Positions 1-11,539 of a DNA stretch of 64,000 nt are shown piece after piece (positions within the stretch are counted from its first letter, which is position 1; each line of letters begins with the position of its first letter). The DNA is from Humulus lupulus (Eukaryota > Streptophyta > Magnoliopsida > Rosales > Cannabaceae). Location of the stretch: the NCBI RefSeq assembly GCF_963169125.1, contig NC_084801.1, positions 111,937,061-112,001,060 on the forward strand, given 5' to 3'. A program made the position numbers and the translations under genes. Under the pieces are notes generated by a model. It was not told the origin of the DNA, searched no databases, and was given only the letters and a program-made list of their open reading frames with translations.

Positions 1-1427
1 ATATAGTTGACCATAGGTCAATTCAATCTCAATTCTAATCAGTTAGTATTCTAACTAATTGTATTATTTGAGTTCTTTGACTTGTTCATTACCAGCTTAC
101 CCTACGGACTAGCCCATACTTATATCTTGGGAACTTGGTAGTATAATTGAATGCGAGTGTTAATCATAGACATGAACATCTATAGCATCTGATGAAGAAG
201 TGAAACAATGGTTTCCTTTTAGTTTGGTTCAAGGTGCTAAATGATAGAGATCTCATTTCACTAATTAATATTAGTTTAATGAAATATCATTTACAAGAAA
301 CTATATATTTTAAGGATAAATTCAATGAGGGATAAAGCGATATTATAGTACCATCTCATTATAGATCGTCTATAGTGGATTAAGTGACAATTATGGGTGT
401 AAAAATTGATGATTAATAACGTATTTATATTTGGTATAGAGCTTTCTATGCATTCAAGAGTGCAATTCTAAGCTTTAGTGGAGTCACGAGGAATTAATAA
501 GTTAGTAAATTTATTTGTTAGATTTATGATAATTTAATGGAGCTTGATTCATAGGCTCATGGTCTCCATTGTACCTTGGATAAAATCATCTAGATAGCCT
601 CAATTAATTGATTTAATTATCAATTAGAATTATCAAAGTTGACTAGGTCAATTTTTTATAGTTTCACAGAGTTATGTAATTTAGAGGAGAAAAGAGAAAT
701 TTGGGCAGATTTATTAATTAAGATAAATTGGTATCTAAATTAATAAATAAGTTAAAATCAATGTTCAAATTATAAATAATTAATTTCATATAGGATTTAA
801 AAAATTATTTAATTAATTAATTAATAGAAAATAATACAGACCTTGATTTTAAGTCCAACGATCTTATAATTAAATGGAAAATTTCACGGGCCTAAAGCCC
901 ATGATAATTTCGACCTAAGGCTGATATTATTTATAATTTTATTGATTTTTTAATTAAATTAAATGGCCTAATTGAGTCTATAAAAGGAATGATAGTGAGA
1001 GTTGAAAACAGATGATAAAGACTTGTTTCTGAGAAGATCAGAAGATCTAGTAGGTTTTAGATTCTCTCTACAAACATAAGACATTTTCTAAGCTTCATTA
1101 TTCTTTTCTCTTCTTCTCTCTGTATCTATCTCATGTGTTGAGAATTTCTCACCCTAATCTAGGGTATTCTAAGGATACTTCGGAAGGCTGTGAAGAAAAT
1201 TGAAGAACGGTTCAGTTTCTTGGAAATACTTTGCAACTGAAAGGATACAAGGGTTAGAGAAACTGAATGAATGACTCATTCATTCTGTTACGTATAATGT
1301 AATTGTTCTTATCATTATTTATGTTTGAATTTAATTTTAGTAATATGTTCTAGGTTATGTTATATTAATTTGTTTAATATAAGATCCACATGAAAATAAA
1401 CAAGATCTTGTATAAGTTTTCCCAACA
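1..1427 (+). mobile_element. Ty1/copia-type LTR, 3' part (cut by window start)
   Basis: This is the 3' three quarters of a long LTR read in sense. It ends in the typical CCCAACA at 1421-1427, immediately before the point where sequence shared with the paralogous block at 28916 begins, so 1427 is the insertion boundary. A TATA box lies at 979-987. It resembles the antisense LTRs at 21108-24460 and 44048-45909, which are about 1.9 kb, in overall composition and in short shared landmarks. The expected target duplication would be CTTTC (1428-1432), but its partner lies outside the window, so it cannot be decided whether this is a solo LTR or the 3' LTR of an element. No coding sequence is present. 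Confidence 0.72.
979..987 (+). promoter_or_regulatory. TATA box of the copia LTR
   Basis: TATAAAAGG lies about 450 bp before the LTR end and is followed by a CT-rich leader, the expected place for the U3/R start of an LTR promoter. Position is from the sequence; promoter activity is inferred. Confidence 0.55.
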
Positions 1428-1540
1428 CTTTCATTGTAGAGAGTAGAGACATGTCTGCCAAAAAAGTCTCAACTTTTTACTCAAATTAAAAAAGAAAAAT
1501 GTGTAGCTCACTTTGTGATTTACAGATTCTAAACTACTGA

Positions 1541-3460
1541 TTTTTTTTTTTTGTAAAAAGGGGAATTGTACTTCCATTAAATAGAATCAATAAGTACAAG
1601 AAGCAAATTACAATACTGATAACAAGTTTGGAATCGAGCCATTCCAATCAACCTTATTATCTAACTCTAGTACACTTTTAGCAATTTTGTGAGCCGATAC
1701 ATCGACTTCTCTAGGGACATAATAAAGATGCAAACCAGGGAAGGAAGACAATAATGTATTAATATCCTTTACAATATCTAAAAATAGAGACAAATATTGA
1801 CTAGTTTGCCTAGGTCTATCAATTACAGCTTTAGAATCCATTTCAACAAGGTTAGTATGTAATGAAATTGCACTACACCACTCAAGGGTGCGTAAAAGCA
1901 CCTGAGATTCCATGACCGTTGGCGAATAGTTCGTTTGGTGGGAGCTGCAAAACCAGCCAACACTTTTCCTTTATGATCTCGAACCACAGCTCCAAAACCT
2001 ACTATGACACTTTTAGCATTTACTGCTGCAACTATATTTACTTTTAGTTTATTAGTTGGGGGAGGAATCTATTGAACATTCGATCTCTTGACTTTGTATT
2101 CTTTAACAGATTTATTATTTTCCTGAGCTTCATAGTAGTTTTGAAGGTAAGAAGTAGCTCAACTTGGTACCTCCCTTAGAGGAAAAGCTGAATTCATGAA
2201 AAGTATAGAATTTTTATTGTTCCAAATAGGCCAGATTAAACAAAGAAGGTTTTTAAATTTTGACTTGGTAAGGATTCAAAAGCACACATAATAAATTTTG
2301 ATATATCCAGTATTTGATGCATCCTAAAAGAGTATAAATTTAGAATTCTTCCAACTTTTTTGAGCACATCACAAAAAGCACATGTTGGGTCATGCGTAAT
2401 TTTCTTTGAAAAATGATTAGAAGCAGAGGGTAACAAATGGGAAAATTCTCTCCAAGTAAAATGTTTAACTTGGGGTAGCACATTGGAGTGCTAGAGGTGT
2501 GACCACCATTTTTTAGAACATTTCTGATTGGAAGAAGAATGGGTAAGATTAGAGGACATAGCAAGATGGTAGCCGATTTGACAAAGAATAGTTTAAAAGA
2601 AGTTTGGCTCCAAATAATGGAATCAATTTTATGAAAGGAAGTATGAGGAATAGTAAGAATTGAAGACACAATATCAATAGAAAAATAGTTATTCAATTTA
2701 TCAACATCCCAACAACGATGTGGAGAAATAAAACGACAGTCTGGAAATTATATGATATATACCAAAAGTTAGGAATCCAATAGTCTTGAGTAGATCTAAC
2801 CGAATTACCATTACCAATTTTCCATATTAAGCCCTGTTAAGAAGGTATCTTCCTCAAAGTAAACTTTGCCAAACAAAAGAAGGAGAATGACCTTTTTTAG
2901 CCTCTAAAATATTATTTAGGATAAAATATCTAGCTTTTAATAAGGAATTAGGATTTTGAAGGATTCTCCAAGCTTGTTTAGCTAACAATGCCTGATTAAA
3001 ATGAGTTAAAGATCTAAATCCCAGGCCCCAAAAAATTTGGAAAAACATAAAGATGACCACTTTTTCTAATTTATTTTATTATTAGCTCCTGTTGAGGCCC
3101 ACCAGAATTTAGCTATTAAAGATTCTATTTGATTACAAATGCTTACAGGAATCCTAAAAAATGACATTGCATAAGAAGGTATTGCCTGGATATCTGCCTT
3201 AAGTAAAACTTCTCTACCGACCCTGGAGAAACATTTATTATTCCAAAAATGTACAAAAGCTTTAACCTTATCTACTAAAAAATCAAACAAAAACTTTTTA
3301 GATCGATTAAAGCATTGAGAAATGCCTAAATATTTACTAATAAATGATTTATTCTCAAGACCTAAGAATTCTAGAAATATGGCAGAATTAGAAGCACTTG
3401 TATTTGAAACCTTATTCTACATTTCTAAAGCACCTTTAATAGCATTACAAGAATTAATAT
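1541..3460 (-). mobile_element. 5'-truncated plant LINE (non-LTR retrotransposon), copy A
   Basis: A run of 12 T at 1541-1552 is the poly(A) tail read on the opposite strand, followed leftward-to-rightward by RNase H, zinc-binding and RT C-terminal homology in the order expected for the 3' half of a plant LINE ORF2. The flanks carry a probable target duplication of about 10 bp: CTAAACTACT at 1529-1538 and TTAAACTACT at 3461-3470. The 5' half (endonuclease and most of RT) is absent, the usual result of incomplete reverse transcription. Confidence 0.78.
1608..3430 (-). pseudogene. LINE ORF2 C-terminal half: RT end, zinc-binding, RNase H
   Basis: Reading from high to low coordinates on the minus strand, 3290-3066 gives the end of the RT domain (FSRVGREVLLKADIQAIPSY, typical of plant LINE RTs). 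3060-2854 gives the following [12 protein letters not shown] segment, 2696-2236 a zf-RVT-like region (VKHFTWREF, then CAFCD), and 1913-1608 a type I RNase H domain (MESQ, VEMDSKAVIDR, YYVPREVDVSAHKIAKS), in which acidic residues typical of the active site are still visible. Frames are broken by several stops and frameshifts, so no product is made. A C-terminal RNase H is known in one branch of plant LINEs; the other LINE in this window (53162-56574) lacks it. Confidence 0.78.
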
Positions 3461-3899
3461 TTAAACTACTTTCTTTGACTTTGTCCCCATAAAGTTCAAA
3501 ATATGCTTATATAAAAGAATGGAACAATAATAATAATAAACCTCTCCACACATTCATTCTAGAGAGAGAAAAAGATACGATGGGAAGCATGTTTCAAAGA
3601 ATATAGAAAAAATAAAACAGCCTTATATTTATTTGTCCTTATATTACATGTCAATTCCTTTAATTAGTGCGTCTCCATATACATTATTACCATTCTTATA
3701 GCCATTGCTCTATGACTTCAGTTTATTGGATATATCTTTGGTCAAGTCATATAGTCAACGCAGCATATAAAAGCTACTTTTATTAGTCATGAGTTCACAT
3801 TATTATATGAGTCGTTTAGTAGAGTCACGTATTTTTTTTTTAAATTATTTTGCACTCTAGCATAATTGAAATAATTATTTGTCAAATAATCTCTCATAA

Positions 3900-4004
3900 T
3901 TTAGACATCTAGTCAAAAATTTAGACGGGTGGTCAAAAAATTCAAACAGTTAGTCGAAAATTTTAGACAGCTGGTCAAAAAATTTAAACAACTGGTCAAA
4001 TTTT
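3900..4004. repeat. Short direct repeats, TTTAGACA-CTGGTCAAAA type
   Basis: Five imperfect copies of a unit of roughly 20-24 bp built on TTTAGAC followed by TGGTCAAAA. The same array occurs in copy B of the duplicated block at about 31411-31500, so it predates the duplication. No function is evident. Confidence 0.6.
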
Positions 4005-4420
4005 AGAGAAACGTCATTTTGCAAAAAATTATTAAAAATAGATCAGAGTACAAAATCACTTAAAAAAAATCATTTTCACCAATTTATCTTATTATATATA
4101 TATATTTATATGCATATCTACATAATAATAATGTACATACATATATGTAGCCCTAGCTAGCTAACCTCTCTTTCTCTATCTTTCTTTTCTAGATGGAAAC
4201 TCGACTTGAGCATATAAAACTACATTTTGTGGATAGAATGTTTGGTCTTGATTTCACATGACATGATTGATCATAATGGGTTATTTATTTCTATATATCA
4301 ATTAACTCTCACTTACCACTCTTTTGTTATTTTCATCCCACATACGATGATACCAATCACATTATTTCTTCTGTCCCAATGAAATATACCAATCGCGTTA
4401 TTGATTACGTACATGATATG

Positions 4421-4446
4421 ACCTTGGTTACCATATGGTTCTAAAT
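4421..4446. other. 26 bp scrap of a gypsy LTR end at a deletion junction
   Basis: The 20 bp at 4421-4440 are identical to 7329-7348, inside the end of the minus-strand gypsy LTR, and 4427-4445 also match 7367-7385. The scrap sits exactly between the end of the duplicated LINE block and the start of the Tat integrase remnant, where copy B has about 4.9 kb of foldback arm and Tat element. It looks like filler DNA, or a recombination footprint, at that deletion. Confidence 0.6.
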
Positions 4447-4479
4447 GAAGTACCTAGTCTCTAGAGAGTTCCCGCAGGA

Positions 4480-5655
4480 ATAGAAAGAAGCTCGAAAGCT
4501 ACTTTACCAAGTCCTCTGGTACTTTATAATGTACAGAAAGTTGTACATGCCAGGATATTTGTTGCCCCTTCTCCCTTGTGCGTCCATGCAGGAAACCAGC
4601 CTTATACTCTGAGAAGTACATGAGAGCTTTTGCGGGGACCACCCTAGGGGGCAGGCCTCACCTAGAAAATCTTAAGATAAGGGTACTTCTGGTCCACTAT
4701 GAATAGTGATGCGATGGACTACGTCAAGAAGTTTGACAAGTGCCAAACCTTGACAAACATACCCCGAGGTCCTCCAAATGAGCCCACCCAGATGACAAGT
4801 CCTTGGCCTTTCGCTGTCTGGGGGATTTACCTTATCGGGTCCTTGCCCACTGGAAAGGGGTGAGTGACGTTTGCTATTATGGCGGTCGGATAATTCATGA
4901 AGTGGGTCGAAGCTGAACCTCTGGCTATGAACACTTCCAAGAAGGCACTAGACTTCATCATTAAGAACATCGTTTGCCGCTACGGGCTCCCGAAAAAGAT
5001 AGTCTCAGACAATGACCTACAATTTGAAAGTGAGTTGTTCACAGACTTCTGTCAAAGGCATGGAGTTATGAAGACTTTTTCCTTCGTAGTCCACCCGCAA
5101 GGAAACATACAGCTGGAAGTTGTCAACAAGACGCTAAAAGCCACCCTAAAGAAGAGGTTGGGACTGGTGAAATGAGCCTAGCCTGAGGAGCTTCCTAAGG
5201 CATTATGGAGTTATTGAGCCACTGCTAGGACCTCTAATAGCCACTTGCCATTCTTCATGGCCTATGGATATGAAGCCATGCTCCCAGTCGAGGCAGAAAT
5301 CTCCACACACTGACGAGATACGTACGATTTGATCACAAACAACACTTTACTTCAAGAAACTCTAGACCTTGTGGAGGAGCTCCATGAAGCTTCACAGCTT
5401 CGAGTAGCGTCCTACTAGCAAAAGGTGGCCAGATATTTCAACTTTAAAGTGAAGGATAGGAAGTTCGGGGTCAGAGATTCGGTGTTGTGAAGAGTCTTCT
5501 TAGCCACCTGAGATCCTGATGCTAGAGTATTGGGCCCTAACTGGGAAGGCCTGTATCAAGTCGAGAGCATCGTGTGTCCAGGGACATTCAAGCTGGCCCG
5601 ACTAGGTAGGGAGCTAGCGCCCCATGCTTGGAATGTCGAGTAGCTTCATTGGTAT
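4480..5655 (+). pseudogene. Tat-type integrase remnant
   Basis: Homologous to the integrase of Tat-lineage gypsy elements, which joins the cDNA into the host chromosome. In the single open stretch at 4897-5175 the core reads KWVEAEPLA, then IVCRYGLPKKIVSDN, retaining an SDN that fits the second catalytic Asp, and then QRHGV. Downstream, frames interrupted by stops still give FMAYGYEAMLPVEAEIS, RDTYD, and the C-terminal KVKDRKFGVRDSVL and RVLGPNWEGLYQVESI. The zinc-binding part (4560-4750) is readable only with frame changes. Multiple stop codons make it non-functional. Compared with copy B it keeps the stretch after QRHG that copy B has lost. Confidence 0.72.
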
Positions 5656-7322
5656 TACTAGTAATATAAGCAATGCATTTTCTAAGTTTAATAATCATTT
5701 TGTAGCCTCCGGGGAACAATTAATTGAAATCGTGTGTGCAAAACACGATAGACAAAATTAAAAGAAACTGCATGTATTTTAAATTTTAATTTAGTGATTT
5801 AGCTTCCGGAGGTGTACCCACTCATTGGCCTAGACAAGTGAATGCAGATTAGTCTCCGATCACTAAGGGGGAATAGTTGGGTCTCCTCATAGGATAACCG
5901 CTCAAGGAGCATGACCTAGGAAGCTAAGCTTATCATGAGGGGAGCAAGCCTAGTGTCAAAGCTGGTGTAAGCATGCTTGCAGAGCGTAACCTAGGAAGCT
6001 AAGATTATCATGAGCGGAGCAAGCCTAGTGTCAAAGCTGGAATAAGCAGGCTCGCGGAGCGTGACCTAGGAAGCTAAGCTTATCATGAGCGGAGCAAGCC
6101 TAGTGTCAAAGATGGTGTAAGTAGGATAAAATACAAAGTAACCTATGGGCAGAGAACTTGAGTTGTCTCCCGAGGACCAACTACATGTCCCGACTTCCAC
6201 TAGGCGAATAGATCCATGAGTCATTTATACTCAGAGGGCAACTCTATTCTGTGTAACCTCTCAAGGACTATGTGCCCATACAGTAGCACTAAAAGGAAAT
6301 AAAAAACTAAGCATGTCATGAGCATAGTAGGCCTAGTGTCATGTCCTAGGGAGCTTACCCTAGTGTTGGAAGATCCATGACCTAGGAAACTAAGCTTGTT
6401 ATGAGCGGAGTAGGCCAAGTGTCACAAGATCTCGAAGATAGAAAATCTGGGGAACAAACCCTAGAGTTAAAAAAAGAATCCAAGTAACACGAGAGTGGAC
6501 TTAAGGTTATCTCCCGAGGAGCATGCACCCGAGGAGCACTAACTAGTTCCTAAATCTTGAAAAGTTAACGAAAGCCTGAGTAAGCAGTACTTGGGCGCAA
6601 GCTTCAATTTACCAAAAACTGGACCAGCTGTGCTCACGGAGCATGACCTAGGAAACTAAGCTTGTCGTGAGTAGAGTAGGCTTAGTGTCAAGACTTGCAA
6701 GAATGAAATGATCTATGAAATCTGGGTACCTCTAGAGGATTGCACACCCGAGGAGTAGTAACCAGTTCTCAAGCCCCGAGTCTCCTCGTATTCGAGCGCA
6801 AGCATCAAGTTGCCGAAGACACGATCACAAGGCCTTTCCTAGAGGGGCAGAGAACTCGACCCATGTCTTGGAGACTATGAGCCCGACGACTGACAACGAG
6901 TTTCCGATTTCCAAAAACCAAGTAATCTATACTTAGGGGAGAATTTGTAAAAATTACTCAGTGTAACCTCTCGAGGACCACGCGCCTAAGGAGTAACACT
7001 CTATCTTTGAATCCTAAGCAAGATTGACCTCCGAAGACCCGAGTTGTTGGAACTCATGGGTGTAAGGACACATAGAGTGCTCCCACTTGATAGTGCATTA
7101 AAATTACTCCTAAGGACCGCGATCTTGGGAAGCAACACTAAGTGCTTAAAAGCATCATAATACTAGGTGAGTCGACGAGACTCGAGTTTCCAGAAGTCAA
7201 GCACAAGTCCCTAGTTGAAGCAACTAGATAAATAAAGTCCTAAGTCTCAAAGACTAAGGCCCATGAGTAGTGGACGGATTAAGGTGAAAATTCTCGTGGC
7301 ATTAAGTTACATTGAATTAGAT
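5656..7322. other. Tat element A 3' untranslated region, repeat-bearing
   Basis: No open frame of note. It contains a 75 bp tandem array (5907-6131) and further degenerate copies of the same motif (CCTAGGAAACTAAGCTTGT) near 6300-6420 and 6650-6690. Long 3' UTRs carrying tandem repeats are an established property of Tat-lineage elements. The equivalent region in element B is 38707-39384. Confidence 0.6.
5907..6131. repeat. 75 bp tandem repeat, three units
   Basis: GAGC-(A/G)T(A/G)ACCTAGG recurs at 5907, 5982 and 6057, a period of exactly 75 bp, with each unit also containing AAGCCTAGTGTCAAAG. More diverged units follow up to about 6690. This is the tandem-repeat part of the Tat 3' UTR. Confidence 0.85.
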
Positions 7323-7922
7323 GTGAAAACCTTGGTTACCATATGGTTACCTACTACCCTAGAGTCGTTACCATATGGTTCTAAAATGTGTATTTGACTC
7401 GCTAATCGAGGTGTTAGACCCAAAAGTGTAATTAGATTAAAGCAAAGACTCATTTTAATAAAATTTATATATAAAAGATTTAAACTTTCATTAAGATCAT
7501 AAAAGAGTTACATTGGGATCCCATAATGTTTTTTAAGACATATTTACAACTCAAAAGTCACTATACAGTCGACCTAGGTGAAAAAATCAGGCATTTACAC
7601 TGTGCTCATCAAAAGTACCCCAACCGTGGCGGGCAGGTAGTCCAAACAGGTACGCACTGCTCAAGTCCTCCAACTCATGGTTGGACAGCCTTTTCCTTGC
7701 CCTTCCCTGCACCATAGAGCACTTGTGATCCAAGGTCCAGCAAGAAAACTTCACTAGCATAGCATATAATAATTTATTTTAATAAGTGCATAACTAATTA
7801 AAGACAACAGACAATCCACATGTTTCAATTAAAATTCACAGCAGCGGCCTAAGCCGGTCAATGTGCATTACCAAACACCAAGTTCATGGTCCTAACTGAG
7901 CGGGTGAGTACGACACCCTTAG

Positions 7923-8520
7923 TGTAAACACCCAAAATTGCTAATAGGGCTTAGTGCCTTGATTAGTTTGCCGGGAGGGAATAATTGGTTTATATGTGTG
8001 TTTAATTGGTTAAATGCGTGACTATATGGCATGCATGATTAATATGATTATGACAATATATGATATGCATGTTTATGAGTGTTAGATATGCATGTGGGCC
8101 CTTTAGAGCTTATAAGGGTATACTTGTAATTTTGGCCCATTGAGGGCATAAATGTGATCTTACGTGATATATGGTTGAGACCACACTATTATATGGATAT
8201 ATTTACAGCATATGGCTTGAGACGGTCCTAGTGAGAGGATTAGCGAAATAGTCCCAGCGGGGTTTAAGTACCCGGCTCGGGGGGAGCTTAGGGGTATTTT
8301 GGGATTTATTGAGTAATGAATATATATTTGGTAACTAATTAGATGTGACAGGGTTAATTAATTAATGGTAGGAACATTTGAGGTATTAGCGGGAACCGGG
8401 GGAAAATGATTGTTTTACCCTTTAGAGCCCCTAGAGGATTAATAAGTTTAAAGGGAAAAATAGACTTTTGTTGGGTTAGGATATACTCAGAAGACATAGG
8501 AAAAGAACTGGAAAATTACA
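7923..8520 (+). mobile_element. Nested 598 bp shortened gypsy LTR with perfect TSD
   Basis: The insertion begins TGTAAACACCCAAAATTG and follows the start of the long gypsy LTRs (compare 49991 and 17530) for almost its whole length, then ends GAAAATTACA at 8520. The 5 bp CTTAG flanks it on both sides (7918-7922 and 8521-8525). So this is a TG...CA unit bounded by a clean target duplication, but about 1.7 kb shorter than its relatives: the 5' part of the LTR is joined directly to its last few bases. Either an internal deletion after insertion or a short LTR variant would explain this. Confidence 0.85.
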
Positions 8521-9473
8521 CTTAGATGACCTTGCCATGGTGATCGACATTCATCATGCCAATTGTCGATCCTGGCCCTTGCCGATCAGTCACAAACATA
8601 TATATGACACAATATTTGTACATAACATTAAGCATAATAAAAGCATAGATAATCAGGCCATGCCCTGCTCTACGTGCATAAACAGTTTTCTTACCTGAAC
8701 TATGCAAGCTTTAGGTAAGCCTAGATACGATCCCTGTTAAACGCCCGGATTAGCCCTAGGTCACAATAATATGGAACCTCCATCAATGTCAGGTAAATAA
8801 GGACTTCGAGACATAGTTCTAGCCTCTGGGACCTCGAATTCTACTAAACCGGGTAGTAGAACCATCCTTAGCCTATAGGTTTGAGTTCCCAAGCTTAAAA
8901 ACCCCGTTGGGCCAACATTTTCTATTTTAGACGCGACGCTCCTTAGAGGCACTACGACCCTCTATAAGTCAGAGAGCATTCCTAGGCATTTCCCTGGACA
9001 CGCACTGCGATGCAAACTACCCAGCGTCGCGACGCTAATGCAACTCATTGAACCCCTAGGCCTCTGAGTTCTTGCGGGCCATGGCGCTCCAAGAACAATG
9101 CCGCAGCATGACCCCGCAAACTCGGAATTTCCAGCACATTCGTGCATTTTCCCCTGAAAAAAATCATCAAAACTCACTCTAAACATGAATCCAAACTAAA
9201 ATTGAGTCTAGAACTCTCAATAACATAGCCTAGGCATCACAATGACCCCAAAAACAATTCCATACCCTCACATAAACTCAAAATCATAACTAAATTTTAA
9301 ACCTGAGAAAATCAACCAAAACAAATATTCTCTCAAAACCAGGGCATAAGTCATACCTTACTGTAATCACGACCTCTAGCTGCCTTTAGTCATTCTCCTA
9401 GCTTTGAATCCCCAATTCACATCCTCAAATTTCAAACCTTCCTCCTCAAAAATCCCAAAGTCTCCCAAAGCCT

Positions 9474-9474
<1 letters not shown>

Positions 9475-9524
<50 letters not shown>
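9475..9524. repeat. (AG)n microsatellite
   Basis: About 25 uninterrupted AG units inside the gypsy LTR. GA-rich stretches occur at a similar place in the LTR at 39385-42462 (41209-41236). Confidence 0.97.
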
Positions 9525-9526
<2 letters not shown>

Positions 9527-10116
9527 AAGTGTTTCCTTCTATATTTCCTTAGCTTCTAGGGTCCTCCAATATATCTAAACCTAGCCAATGCCTAGAAAAG
9601 GACCAAAATGCCCCTCATCCTAAAGTTTCCCTTCAATGCTCTCAAGGGTGAAATGGTCATTAGCCACGTTTCCCGCTAATCCTCGAGTAGTCCTATAAAT
9701 TCCCAATCAATTCCTGACATACCCAAATAATTTTCACATAACTACCCACTACCCGGTAAATCCCGAATACGCACTAAGTTCCCAAAATACCCCTAGGCTC
9801 ACCACAAGCTGGGTATTTAACCCCGATGTGACTATTCCGCTAATTCGCTCACTAGGATTACCTTGAGCTGAATATTGCAAATATATTCACATAATAATGT
9901 TGTCTCACTCATAAACACACACATACAATCACATTTATACCCTCAACGAGTCAAAATTATACACCTAAACATGCTAATATAATCATATTATAATACAACT
10001 CACATAATTCATATAATCATGCATATCATCACATAATAATGCAATTAAATTAATTATTGCCCTCCTAGCCCCCTAATCAAGGCACTAAGCCTTATTAGGG
10101 AAATTGGGACATTAAA

Positions 10117-10145
10117 ACTATCCCCTCCTCACAAAAAAATTTCTC
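10117..10145 (-). promoter_or_regulatory. Polypurine tract next to the 3' LTR of gypsy element 1
   Basis: On the minus strand the sequence just before the LTR reads GTGAGGAGGGGATAGT, a purine run in the position where plus-strand DNA synthesis is primed. The same tract borders the LTR at 42462. Confidence 0.65.
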
Positions 10146-10159
10146 TCGAAATTTTACCT

Positions 10160-11535
10160 GAATAGCTCAGAATACCGACCCCACATATCTGACTCAAGCT
10201 CCCAAGTTGCCTCTTCTACTTTGTTGTTTCTTCACAACACTTTCACTAAGTCAATGGTCTTATTTTGCAAGACTTTACCCTTTCTTTCTAGGATCTGAAC
10301 TGGTTTCTCCTCATAAGACAAATCCTGATCCAACTCTAGGTTTTCATAACTCAACAAATGTGGAGGACCTGATATGTACCTAGACACATGAAACACATTG
10401 TGAACCCCTGATAAAGTTGGAGGCATAGCTAAGGTGTAAGTAACCTCTCCAACTTGTTCCAGAATCTCAAATGGGCCAACAAACCTAGGACTTAATTTTC
10501 CTTTCACTACAAATCATTTCACTCCTCTCAAAGGAGAAATTCTAAGAAACCCATAGTCACCTACTTGAAACTCTACAGCTCTATGTTTCAAGTCTGAGTA
10601 ACTCTTCTGTCTACTTTGGGAGGCGAGCATTCGAGCTCTAATCTTCTCAATTGCCTCATTAGTCCTTTGAAGTGCATCAGGACCTAAATACTTTCTCTCA
10701 CCCATCTTATCCCAATGAATGGGAAATCTGCATTTCCTCCCATACAACATTTCATACGGAGCTACTCTGATAGTTTTCTGATAATTGTTATTATAAGAAA
10801 ACTCAATCAAAGGGAGATACACACTCCAAGGTCCCCCAAAATATAATACACAGGCCTGCAACATGTCTTCTAGTATTTGAATCATCCTCTCAAACTGTTC
10901 ATCCGTTTGAGGATGATAGACTGTACTGAATCTCAACTGCGTGCCCATAGCCTTCTATAGGCTTTCCCAAAACTTTGAGGTAAAAATGGGATCTCGGTCC
11001 GATACTATAGATTTTGGAACCCCATGGAGATGTACAATCTCCATCACATATAGCTCTGTATACTGATTCACAGTATAGTTTGCCGTCACAGGCAGAAAAT
11101 GAGCTGACTTGGTATATATGTCCACTAGCACCCATACCGAGTCATGTTGCCCCACCATCCTGGGAAAGCATCCTACAAAGTACATGGTAATGTCTTTCCA
11201 TTTCCACTTGGAAATACCAAAAGGTTGTAACAACCCCACTAGCCGCTGGTGTTCAGCCTTCACCTGCTAACAGATTAAACACTTGGCCACATAATTAACC
11301 ACATCTTTCTTCATTTCTGGCCACTAATACAGAGCCTTGAGATCTTGGTACATTTTTGTCTTGCCCGGATGTAGGGAATAAGGAGTGGTATGAGACTCAT
11401 CCATAATCTCTTGCTTGATACCAGAATCCATTGGAATGCAAATCTGATTTTTATACCTCAACAAATCTGCCTCTGAAATAGTAAAGCCTCTAGCCAATCC
11501 AGCTAAGACATTCTCCCTCCTGTGTTTCTTCAACT
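10160..11535 (-). pseudogene. Gypsy element 1 integrase with C-terminal chromodomain region
   Basis: Minus-strand pol C-terminus of a chromodomain gypsy element (Del/Tekay-like). In order, 11533-11324 gives the zinc-binding part with DESHTTPYSLHPGKTKMY, and the CLICQQVKAEHQ pair follows across a stop, so the H-H-C-C set is visible. The core follows at 11263-10955: the first catalytic Asp appears lost ([10 protein letters not shown] where this family has MDF), while [12 protein letters not shown] keeps the second. 10948-10514 has HPQTDEQFERM, with the Glu kept. 10507-10232 gives GPFEILEQVGEV, the HNVFHVS motif, and the chromodomain-type tail PVQILERKGKVLQNKTI ending in LVKVL. At least three in-frame stops break it. 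Confidence 0.82.
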
Positions 11536-11539
11536 AAGG

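Larger units (their letters stand above)
1428..4413. repeat. Duplicated block, copy A (paralogue of 28916-32942)
   Basis: The block begins with the same CTTTCATT string as 28916 and stays alignable to a shared GATTACGTACATGA at its right end (4405-4413 here, just before 32942 in copy B). It contains a minus-strand LINE (1541-3460), its right flank, a set of short direct repeats (3900-4004) and a stretch of unassigned sequence (4005-4413). Because both copies carry the LINE at the same site with the same flanks, the LINE is older than the duplication. Copy B additionally carries a 1,026 bp insertion that copy A lacks. Confidence 0.8.
4447..7322 (+). mobile_element. Tat-type Ty3/gypsy element A: integrase end and 3' UTR
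   Basis: The segment aligns with 37880-39384 of Tat element B, starting in the integrase zinc-binding region and running through the integrase C-terminus into a long non-coding 3' region. The 5' LTR, gag, RT and RNase H present in copy B are missing here. The 3' region continues to 7322, where a minus-strand gypsy LTR begins. I infer that the end of this element resumes at about 26515 and closes with the LTR at 26995-27848, the gap being filled by nested insertions. Confidence 0.68.
7323..10116 (-). mobile_element. 3' LTR of minus-strand chromodomain gypsy element 1 (interrupted)
   Basis: Read on the plus strand it starts with TGTGAAAACCTTGGTTAC, a decayed form of the TGTAATGCCCTGGTTAC end seen in the other LTRs here, and ends at 10116 with a mutated TTACA just before a polypurine tract. 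Internal landmarks match the LTR at 39385-42462 (GGATCCCA box, the ACCCGGTAGTAGAA segment). Removing the nested LTR (598 bp plus 5 bp duplication) leaves about 2.2 kb. Near its left edge GTTACCATATGGTT occurs twice (7335-7348, 7367-7380), a 32 bp local duplication. Confidence 0.8.
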
